DNA of 64,000 nt from Serilophus lunatus (lineage: Eukaryota > Chordata > Aves > Passeriformes > Eurylaimidae). This document shows positions 62,780-64,000 of the stretch, in pieces. Below the pieces are notes generated by a model. It saw only the letters and a list, made by a program, of their open reading frames with translations. It was not told the DNA's origin and made no database searches. The DNA is taken from NCBI GenBank assembly GCA_013399895.1, contig VXBA01001570.1, forward strand, positions 248,001 to 312,000, given 5' to 3'. The position numbers were made by a program, and so were the translations under genes. Numbering within the stretch: the first letter of the stretch is position 1; each line of letters opens with the position of its first letter.

Positions 62780-62821
62780 ACATGGCACTGGGAGCATTTC
62801 ACATGGCACTGGGAGCATTTC
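62780..62821 (+). repeat. Exact 21-bp tandem duplication
   Basis: The 21-mer beginning ACATGGCACTGGGAG occurs twice back to back (62780-62800, 62801-62821) with no mismatch, in the TMEM38A 3' region. Confidence 0.9.
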
Positions 62822-63470
62822 ACAGCTTCAGAGCTCTTGCAAACACAGACCTTAAGCAAGTGACAATGTCCTGTCTATTAGAATCAGGGGGAACTGAGGT
62901 GAGAGAGGAGTTTGGCTCAGACAAAGTCAATGTCCTTATTGCACATAAAATATCACATTACTTGGAGATATGGCAGATGTGGGAGCAAGGAAAAATCAGA
63001 CCAGGCTCACAAGGAGACCATTTAATCTGATTTCCACATTGATTGTGCCTCAACACTTTGTTGTTTTGGGCAGCCCCCGAAAGGGTCAATGAAAACTCAA
63101 AGGAACTTATGAGTTGTAGGAGCACAAACCACTCCCTCTATTCATCAACAAACACAGTGAAAAGATTTTACATCAATTGAAAATGCTGCATCAGAATTGC
63201 TGACAGCTTGGGAAGTGGCACCCACTTATCACCCTGGCACAAACCTACAAATCCCTGACAGTTTCATCAGACTAGAGAGGCAGAGACCAAGCAGCAAGAA
63301 GCAACACAGAGAGCAAAACTGAAATTCAGGGACCTGCCTGGCAGTGTCCTGGCTTCCACCTCTCCTCTGGAGTCTGAGGGAGAAGGACTGGAGCACAAAG
63401 GAGGTCACAGGTAGCTTGGAGACTCAGCTCTGGAAGGATTTTCTTGGCCTGTTTTCTGCACTGTTGCCTT

Positions 63471-63476
63471 TTTATT
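63471..63476 (-). promoter_or_regulatory. TMEM38A: AATAAA hexamer overlapping the TMEM38A stop codon
   Basis: The stop codon TAA (63474-63472) sits inside a perfect AATAAA on the coding strand. Use of it would give an extremely short 3' UTR. Function is not shown by sequence alone. Confidence 0.3.
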
Positions 63477-64000
63477 CAGCTTTTTTTGCCTTCCTTTTCC
63501 TCGTGCCTTCATTCAGCTCCTCTTTGGACTTTGCAGGAGGAGGAGGCGGGTGGGAAACCTCGTGGGAGGCCCCATGGTGGTCGTGATGGTGGCTGGAGTG
63601 TCCACTGGAGACAGAGCCAAAGAGGACTGGGCAGACCAGGTTCTCCACCGGAGCAAAAGGTGAGGCGTGGGAGTGAGTGGCTGTCATGAAAACCTGCCAT
63701 GGAACAGGGAACACCTGGAGTCAGAGCTCACACACACCTGGCAATACTGACTAGCTGGGGCACTCCACTGACCCAGATAAAGTCCCTACTGCTCAAGGAT
63801 CTTCTGTAAGATGGAGAATTCAGCCTTGCACGCCCTGAGCAGATCCTCCCTGGGATGTACAACCAGTGCCTCAGAAACACCCCCAGTTTAGGTCTGTACC
63901 TGTTCCCTGGTTCTGCAATTTGTACCAGCAAACCTGCTGGGAACTTACCTTGCAAACTATCATGAACATGGTGAAAAAGAAGATGAGGTTGGCTTCGGAG
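63472..64000 (-). CDS. TMEM38A: TMEM38A (TRIC-A), last two coding exons, partial
   Basis: Trimeric intracellular cation channel A, a potassium-permeable channel of the sarcoplasmic/endoplasmic reticulum that supplies counter-current during calcium release. Exon 64000-63949 (partial at the window edge) encodes SEANLIFFFTMFMIVCK, a membrane segment, with donor GTAAGT. Exon 63693-63472 encodes VFMTATHSHASPFAPVE, CPVLFG, a His-rich SSHHHDHHG stretch, and the Lys-rich C-terminus KSKEELNEGTRKRKAKKAE-stop. The junction is phase 0 across a 255-bp intron. The His-rich stretch and the basic KSKEEL tail separate it from TMEM38B. Position next to NWD1 matches the mammalian order. Confidence 0.93.

Larger units (their letters stand above)
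61465..63471 (-). other. TMEM38A: Probable TMEM38A 3' UTR, end unresolved
   Basis: Candidate AATAAA signals on the - strand lie at 63476-63471 (overlapping the stop codon), 62013-62008, 61745-61740 and 61478-61473. No coding homology except the unassigned ORF at 61664-61494. Contains a 21-bp tandem duplication at 62780-62821. Confidence 0.4.

Overview
The window is nuclear DNA from a bird. It has split genes with consensus GT-AG introns, and CR1 retroposon 3' ends in both orientations. The gene order TMEM38A - NWD1 - SIN3B - F2RL3 - CPAMD8 matches the block at human 19p13.11, read here in reverse. In chicken this block corresponds, from memory, to a gene-dense microchromosome (chr 28). The species cannot be named from the sequence. 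Three CR1 copies are almost identical, which points to a lineage with recent CR1 activity.

Layout. (1) About 700-18970, + strand: the last 12 coding exons of CPAMD8, an alpha-2-macroglobulin family protein that gained a Kazal inhibitor module. (2) About 22300-25030, - strand: the complete two-exon F2RL3 (protease-activated receptor 4), tail-to-tail with CPAMD8. (3) About 29570-43700, - strand: SIN3B with 18 intact coding exons (1103 codons plus stop). Its first exon and promoter probably lie in the 960-base N gap at 43955-44914. (4) 45509-53742, - strand: an NWD1 locus that still aligns with the NACHT and WD-repeat protein of mammals, but is broken by many frameshifts, an in-frame TAG and unrecognisable exons. 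I call it a pseudogene. (5) About 61500-64000, - strand: the last two coding exons of TMEM38A (TRIC-A), entering from the right edge, with a long 3' region holding an unassigned exon-like ORF.

The genes are not an operon and do not act in one pathway. They encode an extracellular macroglobulin/protease-inhibitor family protein, a thrombin receptor, a nuclear corepressor scaffold, a decayed NTPase and an ER/SR cation channel. The main result is the contrast in integrity. About 6 kb of coding sequence in SIN3B, CPAMD8 and F2RL3 shows no disruption, while NWD1 between SIN3B and TMEM38A has at least eight. NWD1 therefore seems to have been lost from an otherwise conserved block. The rest is introns, intergenic DNA, CR1 fragments, simple repeats and a diverged repeat family in the SIN3B introns around the PAH2 exon.
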